This document shows positions 54,029 through 64,000 of a DNA stretch of 64,000 nucleotides, one piece after another. The stretch comes from Lactarius indigo (taxonomy: Eukaryota; Basidiomycota; Agaricomycetes; Russulales; Russulaceae), in contig JAFKAC010000016.1 in the NCBI GenBank assembly GCA_025766275.1, positions 682,001 through 746,000 on the forward strand, read 5' to 3'. The number at the start of each line of letters is the position of its first letter. Positions within the stretch are counted from its first letter, which is position 1. The notes beneath the pieces were generated by a model. That model was not told the DNA's origin and did not search any database. It saw nothing but the letters and a program-made list of their open reading frames with translations. Position numbers and translations under genes: made by a program.

Positions 54029-57000
54029 TTAGGTCACGCTGGGATTTCGTCGGGTGTTGGAATCCTTAGCTATTGGGGTGCGGCGCTGTGGCTGTGGTGT
54101 TGATGGACGGTGCGGCGGTGCGACGGTGCCTGGCGCGCGCAGAGAACTGTGCTGGGTGACAAGACTGTCAAGTTCGACAGCTGTCAACCAAGGATTCCCG
54201 ATGCGTTCATCGTCGCGCCAGGCTTCAAGGTGTTCAAATATGAGGTGTTTTCTGAACAGATCTTCTTGTCCTGCTTTGCGCTCGAAGTGTCCACAATACG
54301 AGCACAAGATTCGATATCCGTGCTTGTCTGAAAGGTGACGTTCGAGCCCCTTCTTCTCTCTGACACTGGCGTGACAGATTTGGCATTGCTCAAATGGCAC
54401 ATTGACTTGTATGAGGCGGCCTGGGCGCGATCGTAACGTGAGGAACGACAGTAGACCGTTCCACGACGGTCCATTCATCGCTTTAGGATTTTCTATATGA
54501 AGGCGACGCAGGTTAGGGAGCACAGCGGTGTGACCCTCCTCGACCACGCCCAGAGCACACAAGATGGCCGTCGTAAGTCTGTCAGCCACCCGAAGGTCGG
54601 TTGCGCCCCCGAATGCGCGGATGGGTCCCAGCCATTGTTCTCCATCCGCGTCATCTAACTCATTTGACGGTCGGGACTTAGTGATGCGTAGATCTTTCAT
54701 ACGGAATAGGAATGGGGAAAATTGTTCGCTAATTTGAGCCATCGAGGACAACTGCCAGTCTAACTGCTTGCACGATATTCGTAATAGAAGGGGTGCAGAA
54801 GTGCCTGAGCTGATAAAGGAGATGGCAATGGTATCGTCGGACATTCGAATATTTGTTCGACGGAACGATGTCCGTATTCCGGTCCGCTCGATGAATCGGC
54901 CAAGTTGCAAAGCGTCCATTGTGGGTTGGCTGAAAAATGTGATATCAATCTCCCCGAGACGAGGTGCATCGATTCTGGCCACCAGACTGTCCAAGTACTT
55001 GCTGGTTCCTCGATATTTGAGACACGTGAGAGCAGGGAGAACAACGCGTCCCCCTGACGGCGGAGGCAAGCTGAGGTGGGTTCGGCGGGGTGGGAAGGAA
55101 ATGAAGTGGAGTGAAAGTGTTTCAAGTTGGGTCATCCCGGACAGCGCATTCGCGAACGCTTCTGGGGAAAAATACCCAGCACTGGGAATTTCGTGGAGCT
55201 GAATATTTACGAGGTCATGGGAGGGTGAAAGTAGTTGTGGCAATGAGGGAAACGCAATCCTGGTTGAGTGTAGTGTATGGAGGCAAGAGCCCCACCGAAA
55301 GGTGCTGGGCAGGGTCAGCTGCGTGCGATCTCGGGACAAAAGAACAAGGTCTTCCAGTTCCAGAAGTGGCTCAGAGATCGCGGAAAGCTTATCAAGGAGT
55401 GAGCTGGTGACGGTGAGGCTGATGGAACTAACACGATCAGATTGCTTCAGTGCGGCAACGACATTGTCATCGTCCTCGGGAACCGGAGGATCGATATTTG
55501 GAACCCCCCCGTACTGTACGATGATAGGCAGTGCCGGCCAACAATCTAGAGCTTTCAAAACAGGTGTTCCTGCCGTAAAGTGGAGTCGAAGATTTAGACC
55601 TAGAGGTGATATGTGTACGATGTGTCGCCATCTTTGGCACACGTACGTGAGCGTAGGCCAAGCTCGCTGAGTAGAACGCAGGTAATAACGAAATATGTTC
55701 AGAAATATGTCGTCTGAGAGCATCTCACTCGTCACCCGCTGAGAAAGAGGTCCTATTTTAAACGAGTTAGCGAGTGGTGATGTCGGAACCGGGAATCCGT
55801 CGTACCTGTTCCACGTGGTTTATTGATGTAGCACGGTCGGTCATATTCCACTGCTGTATGGCCAGAGAACCGACCTGAGAGCATAAATGACACGATGGCC
55901 TTCCCCAATAACGTATGAGGTTTGCCAGGCCGTGATATGTAGAGCACGTGCAGGGAAGGTAGGATAGTTTCGTACTGCCTGTCCGATAGTTGCAGATCAC
56001 GGACGATGTTTGTCGAGTGATCCCAATTGAGATGAAACCATTTTACACCTCTTAATAAGCCGAGAAAATTTCCCCATCCACTACAATCACTATCCCCCCG
56101 TCCTGATGTTTGCGCGGTACTGATGCGTACGTCCTCCACATTGGAAAGGGAATTGGAAAGATCATCGCAGACTTGTGTCATGAATGATAGCCGCTCGCTC
56201 GATGACTCACACAATAATTCCAATTTAAGGCGAGTGGGCGCTCCTGGCTGTATCAAGGAAATGGAGATGGCGCTCTCAGAAGATCGAATGTGAGCTTGAC
56301 GGAGCGACTTGTGCATTCCTATCCGATCGATGAATTCGCGAAGTGTTGGGAAATGGATGACTTCCGTATTTGAGAATGTGAGTTCAATGTCTCCGAGACT
56401 AGGAGTATCAATTCTGGCTACAAGATGTTCCAAGTACCTAGAAATTCCTCGAAAATTAAGGCGGGTAATAATAGGAAGAACAACACGTTTTCGTGGCAGT
56501 GTGAGTGGGGTATAGCGATGGTCGGTAGGGAGGAGATGGAGCGAAAATGATTGAAGCCGGGGCATCCCGGAAAAGGCTTTCGTGAACGCTTCTGGTGGGA
56601 TCTGCCAAAAATAGAGACAATCGTGAAGCTGAAGGTCCACCAGATTCGTGGAAGAATGAAGCAGCTGAGTGAGACCTGGAATTGCGACACTAGTCGAATG
56701 GAGACGACGAAGCCGTGGGCCCCACTGAAAAACTTTGGGTAAGATCAGATGCACGCCATCTTGAGACCAAAGAACGAGGTCTTCCAGTCCCGAAAATGGC
56801 CTCTCGATTGAGGATAACTTTCTCAGAAATGAGCGTGTGACGGTGAGGCTGATAGACCTAACATGACCAGACCGCTTAAGTGCGGAAATGATGTTGTCCT
56901 CGTCCTCGGGAGCTGGGGGATCGAGCTCTAGAGATCCTCCGTACTGCACGACGGTAGGCATGATGGGCCAGCGGGGTAGGGTCTTCAATACAGGCGTCCC

Positions 57001-57296
57001 GTGGGTACAGAAGATTCGAAGCTGTAGAGTGTTCTGAGACGCAAATACGATACGTCGCCATCTGCGACATATGCGCACAAGCCTGGGCCAATGTTGTGGA
57101 GAGACATCGAGATAAAAACGAAATATGTTCAGAAGGGCATCGTCAGAAAGCTCCCCGATCGTGACTTGTTGAGAAAAGGAGAAAGTTAGCTAGAGGCGCA
57201 GATATTGGTGGAAGGTGTACCTCTTTCACTGGCAAGGAGCTTGATTTCGCTGGGTGCGGTGATGGATTGGGTGATGGGTTGGAGGGGGCGAAGCAT
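54029..57296 (-). CDS. Double F-box protein 3 with C-terminal zinc fingers
   Basis: Exons 57296-57221, 57164-55806 and 55752-54029 give 1052 residues without internal stops. Exon 1 (MLRPLQPITQSITAPSEIK) ends at a GTACAC donor; intron 1 is 56 nt. Intron 2 is 53 nt with GTACGA donor, CTAAC branch and TAG acceptor, as in the copies at 19314 and 25777. F-box modules are LSDDALLNIFRFYL...CRRWRRIVF and LSDDIFLNIFRYYL...CQRWRHIVH. Unlike the other cluster, the C-terminus carries two C2H2-like fingers: CX2CX12HX4H (CQICH...DKH) and CX2CX15HX4H (CSYCG...FEH). A substrate-receptor role in an SCF-type ligase is inferred. The fingers may add a second binding surface. It converges with VTS1. Confidence 0.82.
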
Positions 57297-57769
57297 ATCG
57301 GACACGGGTATGTTTAGTATTGGGATATCTGCGACATTGACTGTCACGTCTAGCGGAAGTGAAGACGCTACAGTAGATCACCTACTTTATAAAGGGTATT
57401 GAGGGAATCGTAGAACGAACAGGACAACAATTTCTGGCGTATCCTCGTTGTATAACACGGAGGAACAAAACAATACGAAGTTACCACACTACCAGTCGGC
57501 TGAACGAGATTTGGGGCAAGGGCAAGGAAAACGACAATCATGCTGCATACACGTGCCACTGGCAGTGGCAGCGAGACGCCCAGTCTAGAACCCAGTTTAG
57601 AACACACCGCGAATCCGGAATCGCCTCTCGCTGCTCTCCTTCAGGATGAGGTGGTTGCTTCTTTCTCGAAGTCAACGCGTCAGCCTCAAAGGACGTACTC
57701 TCGTCATCGGGATATGGGGCACAGGGTCCGTATCCATCCTAACGACCCCGCCTGATCCTCGAAATCTCT
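57297..57769. other. 5' region of double F-box gene 3
   Basis: The sense (minus) strand has TTTATAAAG near 57388-57396, about 95 nt upstream of the ATG, and a very short upstream frame starting at an ATG near 57335. No other gene is seen. Confidence 0.5.
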
Positions 57770-58640
57770 GCGGTCCTGTGCAGCATTCTACTCAAATTTA
57801 GATCCGCTCGCCGCCTGTCCTGCAACACATCGCCAACTGAAAGCGTGTCCCCTTCCTGGTTCAAACCTGCCATGCCAGATTCCCTTTCCTCCCACAACTC
57901 TCTTGTAACCCGAACTGATAATCACTTGCCTTCAATCCCACTTCTCCTTTCCCCTCCGAATATCTTTAAGACTGTCTGCCAACTGACCGATTCTCGTGCT
58001 ACACTTGCCCAATGCCCAACAGCGCGTCATCGAACTTAAACTCAGCGACTACCTTCCTCTCCGAGTCCTCGCACCTCCTTGCCCATGCTTGGGCTTACGC
58101 AAGCCCACTTGGCCAGATCACGGATTACAATAAATCCATCACCAGAAATATGCACAGAGCCTCTGCTGTCCCGCCCGGCGAGCAACGACCTTCCCAGAAA
58201 CGCCGGTGGCGTTGTTTTTCGCTCCCATACCGGATAATGGCTGCCACGGACGGGATCTCACTAGTCACTGGCGACAGTTGGGCTGGCTCCGAAGTAACAC
58301 GTCACTCATACATATGCCCGATGCCAGATGCGGCTTTACCGCTAGGATAGACGATAACATGTAAAGATACGGTAACGATGCAATCAATAGCCAGGGTGCT
58401 TCCGGTGGTGGGGGTGTCCAAGCTTGCTCATAGAGAAGAGCCTGCAACATCGGAAGTGGAGTCGGTACCTATTCCGAAGCACAGCCTGAAGTGACGATGG
58501 CTGAGGCGCAATGGTTGCAACCAATTACTATAGCATGCCGCGCTATCGTGGTCATCGGTTCTCAGCCTTAGACAAGAGCTGTCGAGCGGGCTCATTATGG
58601 CGTAGCTCGCTGCCAGTTGTTCTATTAGGTGGACCATTAG
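57770..58640 (+). pseudogene. Old, heavily decayed VTS1 relic
   Basis: Scattered blocks match VTS1 in order. The block at 57785-57835 resembles 51578-51630 (lone matching words such as ATTCTACTCAA and GTCCTGCAACA). The block near 58260-58290 resembles 52160-52185. The block at 58410-58490 resembles 52455-52535. Frames are destroyed. It is older than the copy at 59086. Confidence 0.5.
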
Positions 58641-59085
58641 TAGTTATTACTGAGATGGTAAAAAGGAGTTAGTTAAGACAATGAAAGCTTCGACTTGCAT
58701 TTGGTGCGGGATGCGTCGGACCACTATCGGACCTCCGTGTGGCTGTGCCGGCGCTCTGCAGTAAGACGCTCGAATATTGCTGTGGTATATGCGTTTCCTC
58801 TTGTCTGCCCTTGTCCAGTGATATTCTGACTTAGAATTCTATCCATTTTCGCACACTTCGGCCCAGAATTGGGGCCACTTGAGGCGGAATCTGCCGTCTG
58901 GTGAATTATTTTCTTTTCCCACACTCGAGCATACACGAACCACCGCCACGCAAGATGTTCTCGCTCAGGTTCCTTCGGGCCAGCTGAGCCTCCCCTGTTC
59001 AAGCTTTAAGCTTCAAGCTTCAAGACCCATCCCATTCAAATGGTTGATCACGAGTCTACACCATTTCTCCAAATCTGTCGCACAG

Positions 59086-60561
59086 ATGTCTTAGCTCAAG
59101 CCTTCATCCAACCCCAGCCCTGCCCCTCCCCCGTGCAAGACCAGAATGGAAAGAGCCCAAGCGCACGCTCGTCCATGGGCCCCGCCGCCCGCCCCTCGGC
59201 CGCCGTAGCGCAGGACTTCAGTCTCGCCTCGCCACACCCTGGGGGCGGGCTCCTAGCTGGCGCCCGACCAGCGAGCTCCTTGGCAGCGCCACCTTTCAAA
59301 CCCCAGAAGGTAAGGCTGTCCCCTCTCCCTATCGTTTTTTTCTCTCGAGCTGACTCTTTTCGCAGCGGATGCTATCGACCAGTGGTTTGAGAACTTTCGT
59401 CATTACGAAGTCACACTGGTGAGTACCATCTGTTTGATCGTCGTCATGATCGCCCACATTTTGTTCTCCTCTTAAGAAGAGATGGCTGCTGCCTCTCTCG
59501 ACGTCAATTTTAAGGAGGAACTCAGTGCTATCGAGGAATGTGAGTAGCTCGATACCTATTCCATTCTGACTCAAGTCCAGATCCGCGTCTTCATCACTAT
59601 CTTGCAACAAGTGGCCTGGGCTGACCCCATGACTGCTCTTCTCAGCCCGGCTGTCCGGTATTCCATGCTGAGCCAGATGGAAGCAAAGCTTGCAAGTATG
59701 AATCAAATTGCCCGGACTCAAGTCCATCATGCCCGGTTCCCCCTCCCCCCGTACCTTCAACACCAACGCCACGAATCGCCAATCGCTCGCCTTTGACTCT
59801 TCTTCATCTTATCCCCAGATACCGCCAACACTGTCGGCAATCCGAACGATGCCGCAGCCACGCTCGCGCAACAGCGCGCCAAACTCAAAGCTGCTGGAAA
59901 CGCCGCGCCTTGTATTTCTGCGCCGGCGCCCGCCTCGAGTGGAGAGCGCGGCACTTAGGCTGGGGTGGTCGGCCAGGTCGCGGAGCGGGACAATTCCCCT
60001 CATGAAATATCCTCGAGCCCAGGTCGTCCCGTCCTCAGAGCACCGACTTTTCTGGCCTCTCCGCCGGCTCTGCCTTCCGTTCCCCGCATGCTGATGGCGG
60101 TGCTGCGCCGGCAGTCTCGATGAGCTGTCCCTCGTCATCGGCGATTGCTGGGCCAGCATGGTGAATACCCCACTCCCGACGTTCCAGAAGACGTCTTCGA
60201 ATAACAATAACGGTCAAACTGTCGACCTCGTTGCTGCCAAGTTGAACTATCTATACGGTAGCAGGAACGTCCCGCGCCTCTACGGTCCCGACAAGTTCCG
60301 CCGGCCCTCCAAGGGCCACATTCACGATAACGGCAGTGGTTCCAACAATGACGTAACCAGTAGCGGCGTTCACGGCGACAACGGCGACCTTATCCAGGGA
60401 CGTCATGCGCCCGGTGCGCGTAGGAAGGTGCTCAAGACTTCGAGGTGGTCCGTAGGAAGATGGGCATCGACGACCAGACCGCGCCCCCGCCTCTGCCTGC
60501 ACCGCAGTCGTCTGGCGGACCAGGCTCGACTGGGAGTGGTGGTGGACTATCCTCTGCGTAA
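59086..60561 (+). pseudogene. VTS1 pseudogene lacking the SAM core
   Basis: It follows VTS1 from the start codon (59086) to the TAA at 60559. Codon 3 is already a stop (TCG to TAG at 59092), further frameshifts occur, and the parental introns are retained, so it is a DNA-level copy. About 745 bp corresponding to 52445-53190 are missing, joining DLIQGRHAPG directly to ARRKVLK. This removes nearly all of the SAM domain. The break lies at a short shared GCGC/GGTGCGCG context near 60410-60418. Confidence 0.9.
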
Positions 60562-61296
60562 TATAAAGGAAAAATTATGGTTTCTTTCTTTCTTTTTTTC
60601 ATTTTTGGTGGCTGTTGCTAACTAAAAAAAAGCAGCATCACGCTCTCTCTCTTCGCATCATGTCCGCCTCCTTTTTTTACTAGTACCGTCTCTGGATTTG
60701 TGGTTCCTATCTAATTCTTTTTCGCGAAAAACGTTGGGATTCTCACTTTTCTTTTCGTATGGGTGGTGGTGACGGCGGCGGCGGGGCTTGTTCATTTCTT
60801 TTCCTTTAATTCCTACGAACATCGAGGGGTCGCGCGTGGCGTAAAGTATTTGTACCCTCAGCGCCTGTACTCCTTTCTTCGCAATCTTCTTTTCTTTCAT
60901 TTGTATATAGCTGTAAAGTGTGTATGATACAAATATATTTTTTATACATCACTTCTGACCAAAAGTGTTTTGGTTTTGTTCGCGAGAGCGTCGCCTGGGG
61001 TTACGGCTTAATTTGAGCTCTAACTCCGAATCGGGACGTGATACACAGTTCGGACGCGTCGTGCATAATTGGCGATCTCTCAATATTGTCATCTCGTAGT
61101 ACAAATAACATCAGAAGAGAGTCATCTGCGTACTCTGGTTGGTCCCCAAGAAGAAGAAGAAAAAAAGAAGGAAATTGCTGTCTGTAGACTGTATCTTTGG
61201 GGAATGAGGTGTGCCGTGACAAAGGTGCGATGGATTCAAAGAAGAGGGACGGGGTCTCGTTAAGTCACACTGGGATCTCGTCGGGGGTCGGAATCC
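60562..61296. other. Duplicated 3' spacer, no gene
   Basis: This is a copy of 53343-54028 with small indels; nothing coding is seen. Confidence 0.7.
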
Positions 61297-64000
61297 TTAG
61301 CTATTGGCGGTGCGGCGCTGTGGTCGTGATGGACGGTGCGGTGGTGCGACGGTGCCTGGCGCGCGCAGAGAACTGTGCTGGGTGACAAGACTGTCAAGTT
61401 CGACAGCTGTCAACCAAGGATTCCCGATGCGTTCGTCATTGCGCCAGGCTTCAAGGTGTTCAAGTATGAGGTGTTTTCTGAACAGATCTTCTTGTCCTGC
61501 TTTGCGCTCGAAGTTTCCACAATACGAGCACAAGATTCGATATCCGTGCTTGTCTAAAAGGTGACGTTCGAGCCCCTTCTTCTCTCTGAAACCGGCATGA
61601 CAGATGTGGCATTGCTCAAATGGCACATTAACTTGTATGAGGTGGCCTGGGCGCGATCGTAAGGTGATGAACGACAGTAGACCGTTCCACGACGGTCCAT
61701 TCATCGCTTTAGGATTTTCTATATGAAGGCGACGCAGGTTAGGGAGCACAGCTGTGTGAGCCGCCTCGACCAGGCCCAGAGCACACAAGATGGCCGTCGT
61801 AAGTCTGTCACCCACCCGAAAGTCGGTTGCACCACCGAATGCGCGGATGGGTCCCAGCCATTGTTCTCCATCCGCGTCATCCAACTCGTTTGATGGTTGG
61901 GACTTGCTGATGTGTAGATCTTTCATACGGAATAGGAATGGGGAAAATTGTTCACAAATTTGGGCCATCGAGGACAACTGCCAGTCTAACTGCTTGCACG
62001 ATATTCGTAATTGTAGAAGGGGAAAAGCGCCTGAGCCCGTAAAGATGATGGCAATGACATTGTCGAACATTCGAATCTCTGTTCGACTGAACGTCGTCCG
62101 TATTCCGGTACGCTCGATGAATCGGCCAAGTTGCGAAGCGTCCATTGTGGGTTGGCTGAAAAACATGATAGTAATCAACCCGAGACGAGGTGCATCGATT
62201 CTGGCCACGAGACTGTCCAAGTACTTGCTGGTTCCTCGATATTTCAGAGACGTGAGAGCAGGGAGAACAAAGCGTCCCCCTGACGGCGGAGGCAAGCTGA
62301 GGTGAGTTCGGCGGGGTGGGAAGGAAATGAAGTGGAGTGAAAGTGTTTCAAGTTGGGTCATCCCGGACAGCGCATTCGCAAACGCTTCTGGGGAAAAATA
62401 CCCAACCCTAGGAATTTCGTGGAGCTGAATGTCTACAAGGTCGTGGGAGGGTAAAAGTAGTTGCGGCAATGAGGGAAACGCAATCCTGGTTGACTGTAGT
62501 ATATGGAGGCAAGAGCCCCACCGAAAGGTCTTGGGCAGGGTCAGCTGCATGCTATCTCGGGACAAAAGAACAAGCTCTTCCAGTTCCAGAAGTGGCTCAG
62601 AGATCGCGGAAAGCTTATCAAGGAGTGAGCTGGTGACGGTGAGGTTGATGGAGCTAACACGACCAGATTGCTTCAGTGCGGCAATGACATTGTCATCATC
62701 CCCGGGGACAGGAGGATCGCGATTTGGAAACCCCCCGTACTGTACGATGATAGGCTGTGCCGGCCAACAATCTAGAGCTTTCAAAACGGGTGATCCTGGC
62801 TTAAAGTAGAGTCGAAGATTTAGGCCTAGAGGTGATATGTGTACGATGTGTCGCCATCTTTGGCACACATACGTGAGCTTATGCCAAGCTCGCCAGGTGA
62901 AACGCAGGTAATAACGAAAAATTTTCAGAATCATGTCGTCTGAGAGCACCTCAATCGTCACTCGCTGAGAAAGAGGTCCTATTTTAAACGATTTAGCGAG
63001 TGGCGGTGTCGGTACCGGGAATCTGTCGTACCTGTTCCATGTAGTTTATTGATGTAGCTCGGTCGTTCATATTCCACTGCTGTATGGCCGGAGAACCGAC
63101 CTGAGACCATAAATGACACGATGGCCTCCCCCAATGACGTATGAGGTTTCCCAGGCCGTGATATGTAGAGCACGTGCAGAGAAGGTGGAATAGTTTCGTA
63201 CTGCTTGTCTGATAGTTGCAGATCACGGACAATGTTTGTCGAGTGATCCCAATCGAGATGAAACCATTTTACACCTATTAATGAGTCGAGAAAATCTTCC
63301 CATCCACTATAATCACTATCCCCCCGTCCTGAAGTTTGCGCGGTACTGATGCGTACGTCCTCCACATTGGAAAGGAAATCGGAAAGATCCTCGCAGACTT
63401 TTGTTATGAGTGATAGCCGCCCGCTCGATGACTCACACAATAATTCCAATTTAAGGCGAGTGGGCGCTCCTGGCTGTATCAAGGAAATGGAGATGGCGCT
63501 CTCAGAAGATCGAATGTGTGCTTGACGGAGCGACTTGTGCATTCCTATCCGATCGACGAATTTGCAAAGTGTTGTGAAATCGAGGTCCACATCTAAGAAT
63601 GTGAGTTCAATGTCTCGGAGACCAGGAGTATCAATTCTGGCTACAAGCTGTTTCAAGTACTCAGAAATTCCTCGAAAATTAAGGCGGGTAAGAATAGGAA
63701 GAACAACACGTTTTCGTGGCAGTGTGGATGGGGTATGGCGATAGTCGGTAGGGAGGAAATGGAGTGAAAGTGATTGAAGCTGGGGCAACCCGGACAAGGT
63801 TTTCGTGAGCACTTCTGGTGGGATCTGCGAAGAATGGAGAAAATCGTGAAGCTGAAGGTCCACGAGATTCCTGGAAAAATCAAGAAACACAAGGAGTCCG
63901 GGAATAAAGACCCTAGTCGAATGGAGACGACGAAGCCGTGGGCCCCACTGAAAAGCTCTGGGCAAGGACAGCTGCACGCCATCTTGAGACAGAAGGACGA
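61297..64000 (-). CDS. Double F-box protein 4 (5' end outside the window)
   Basis: The last exon is 62978-61297 and the preceding exon runs from the window edge to 63032. The intron between them (62979-63031, 53 nt) has the GTACGA donor and TAG acceptor of the family and keeps frame, but its branch motif is CTAAA instead of CTAAC. The second F-box reads LSDDMILKIFRYYL...CQRWRHIVH, and the C-terminus has the same two C2H2-like fingers as copy 3 (CHICH...DKH and CSYCG...LEH). The first F-box itself lies beyond the right edge. It is a paralogue of 54029-57296 produced by tandem duplication together with the VTS1 pseudogene. Confidence 0.82.

Noticed and set aside
1..64000. tRNA, rRNA and CRISPR arrays
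   Set aside because: No tRNA B-box-like sequence in a foldable context and no rRNA blocks were seen. CRISPR arrays are not expected in a fungus, and no regularly spaced short repeats occur.

Overview
The window looks like a gene-sparse, transposon-bearing stretch of an agaricomycete (basidiomycete) genome. The grounds are introns of roughly 50-80 nt with CTAAC-type branch sites, chromodomain Ty3/gypsy elements, expanded F-box families of agaricomycete type, and orthologue-like genes for a septation-network (Cdc7/SepH-type) kinase and the SAM-domain RNA-binding protein Vts1. A Cantharellales (Rhizoctonia-like) origin is a guess from general resemblance only.

1-19190 is a three-level nest of mobile DNA inside a multi-intron gene of unknown function. 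An ~809 bp non-autonomous hAT-like element (1744-18056; 8-bp TSD GGTGTAGG; matching TIRs) is split by a chromoviral LTR element on the minus strand (2370-17868; 509-bp LTRs; TSD CCATG). The pol of that element is split by a second, younger chromovirus in the same orientation (5573-13250; 460-bp LTRs; TSD GAGGG). Both chromoviruses have an 11-nt match between their predicted transcript start and their primer-binding site (Tf1-like self-priming). Both have a shared GGGTTTT -1 frameshift site between gag and pol, a gag frame open upstream of any in-frame ATG, and a long conserved extension after the chromodomain with a second conserved reading frame inside it. All 10 LTR differences and probably all eight stop codons in the older element look like CpG decay.

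19190-35482 holds a tandem duplication. Each unit has a double F-box gene followed by the tail of a convergent Cdc7/SepH-type kinase. Only the second unit continues into the complete kinase gene (30367-35482); the first carries a broken 3' fragment. The F-box reading frames join in pairs through a conserved ~50-nt intron, so each pair is best read as one gene with two F-box modules.

35483-47165 is gene-poor, with a bHLH factor (37803-39206) and an unknown three-exon gene (42780-43698) separated by 2-3.6 kb spacers. 47166-53342 holds a lipase, a short-chain dehydrogenase with a one-base frameshift, and VTS1. 54029-64000 repeats the cluster logic on the other strand: a double F-box gene convergent with VTS1, then an old VTS1 relic, a second VTS1 pseudogene without its SAM domain, and a second double F-box gene that runs off the window.
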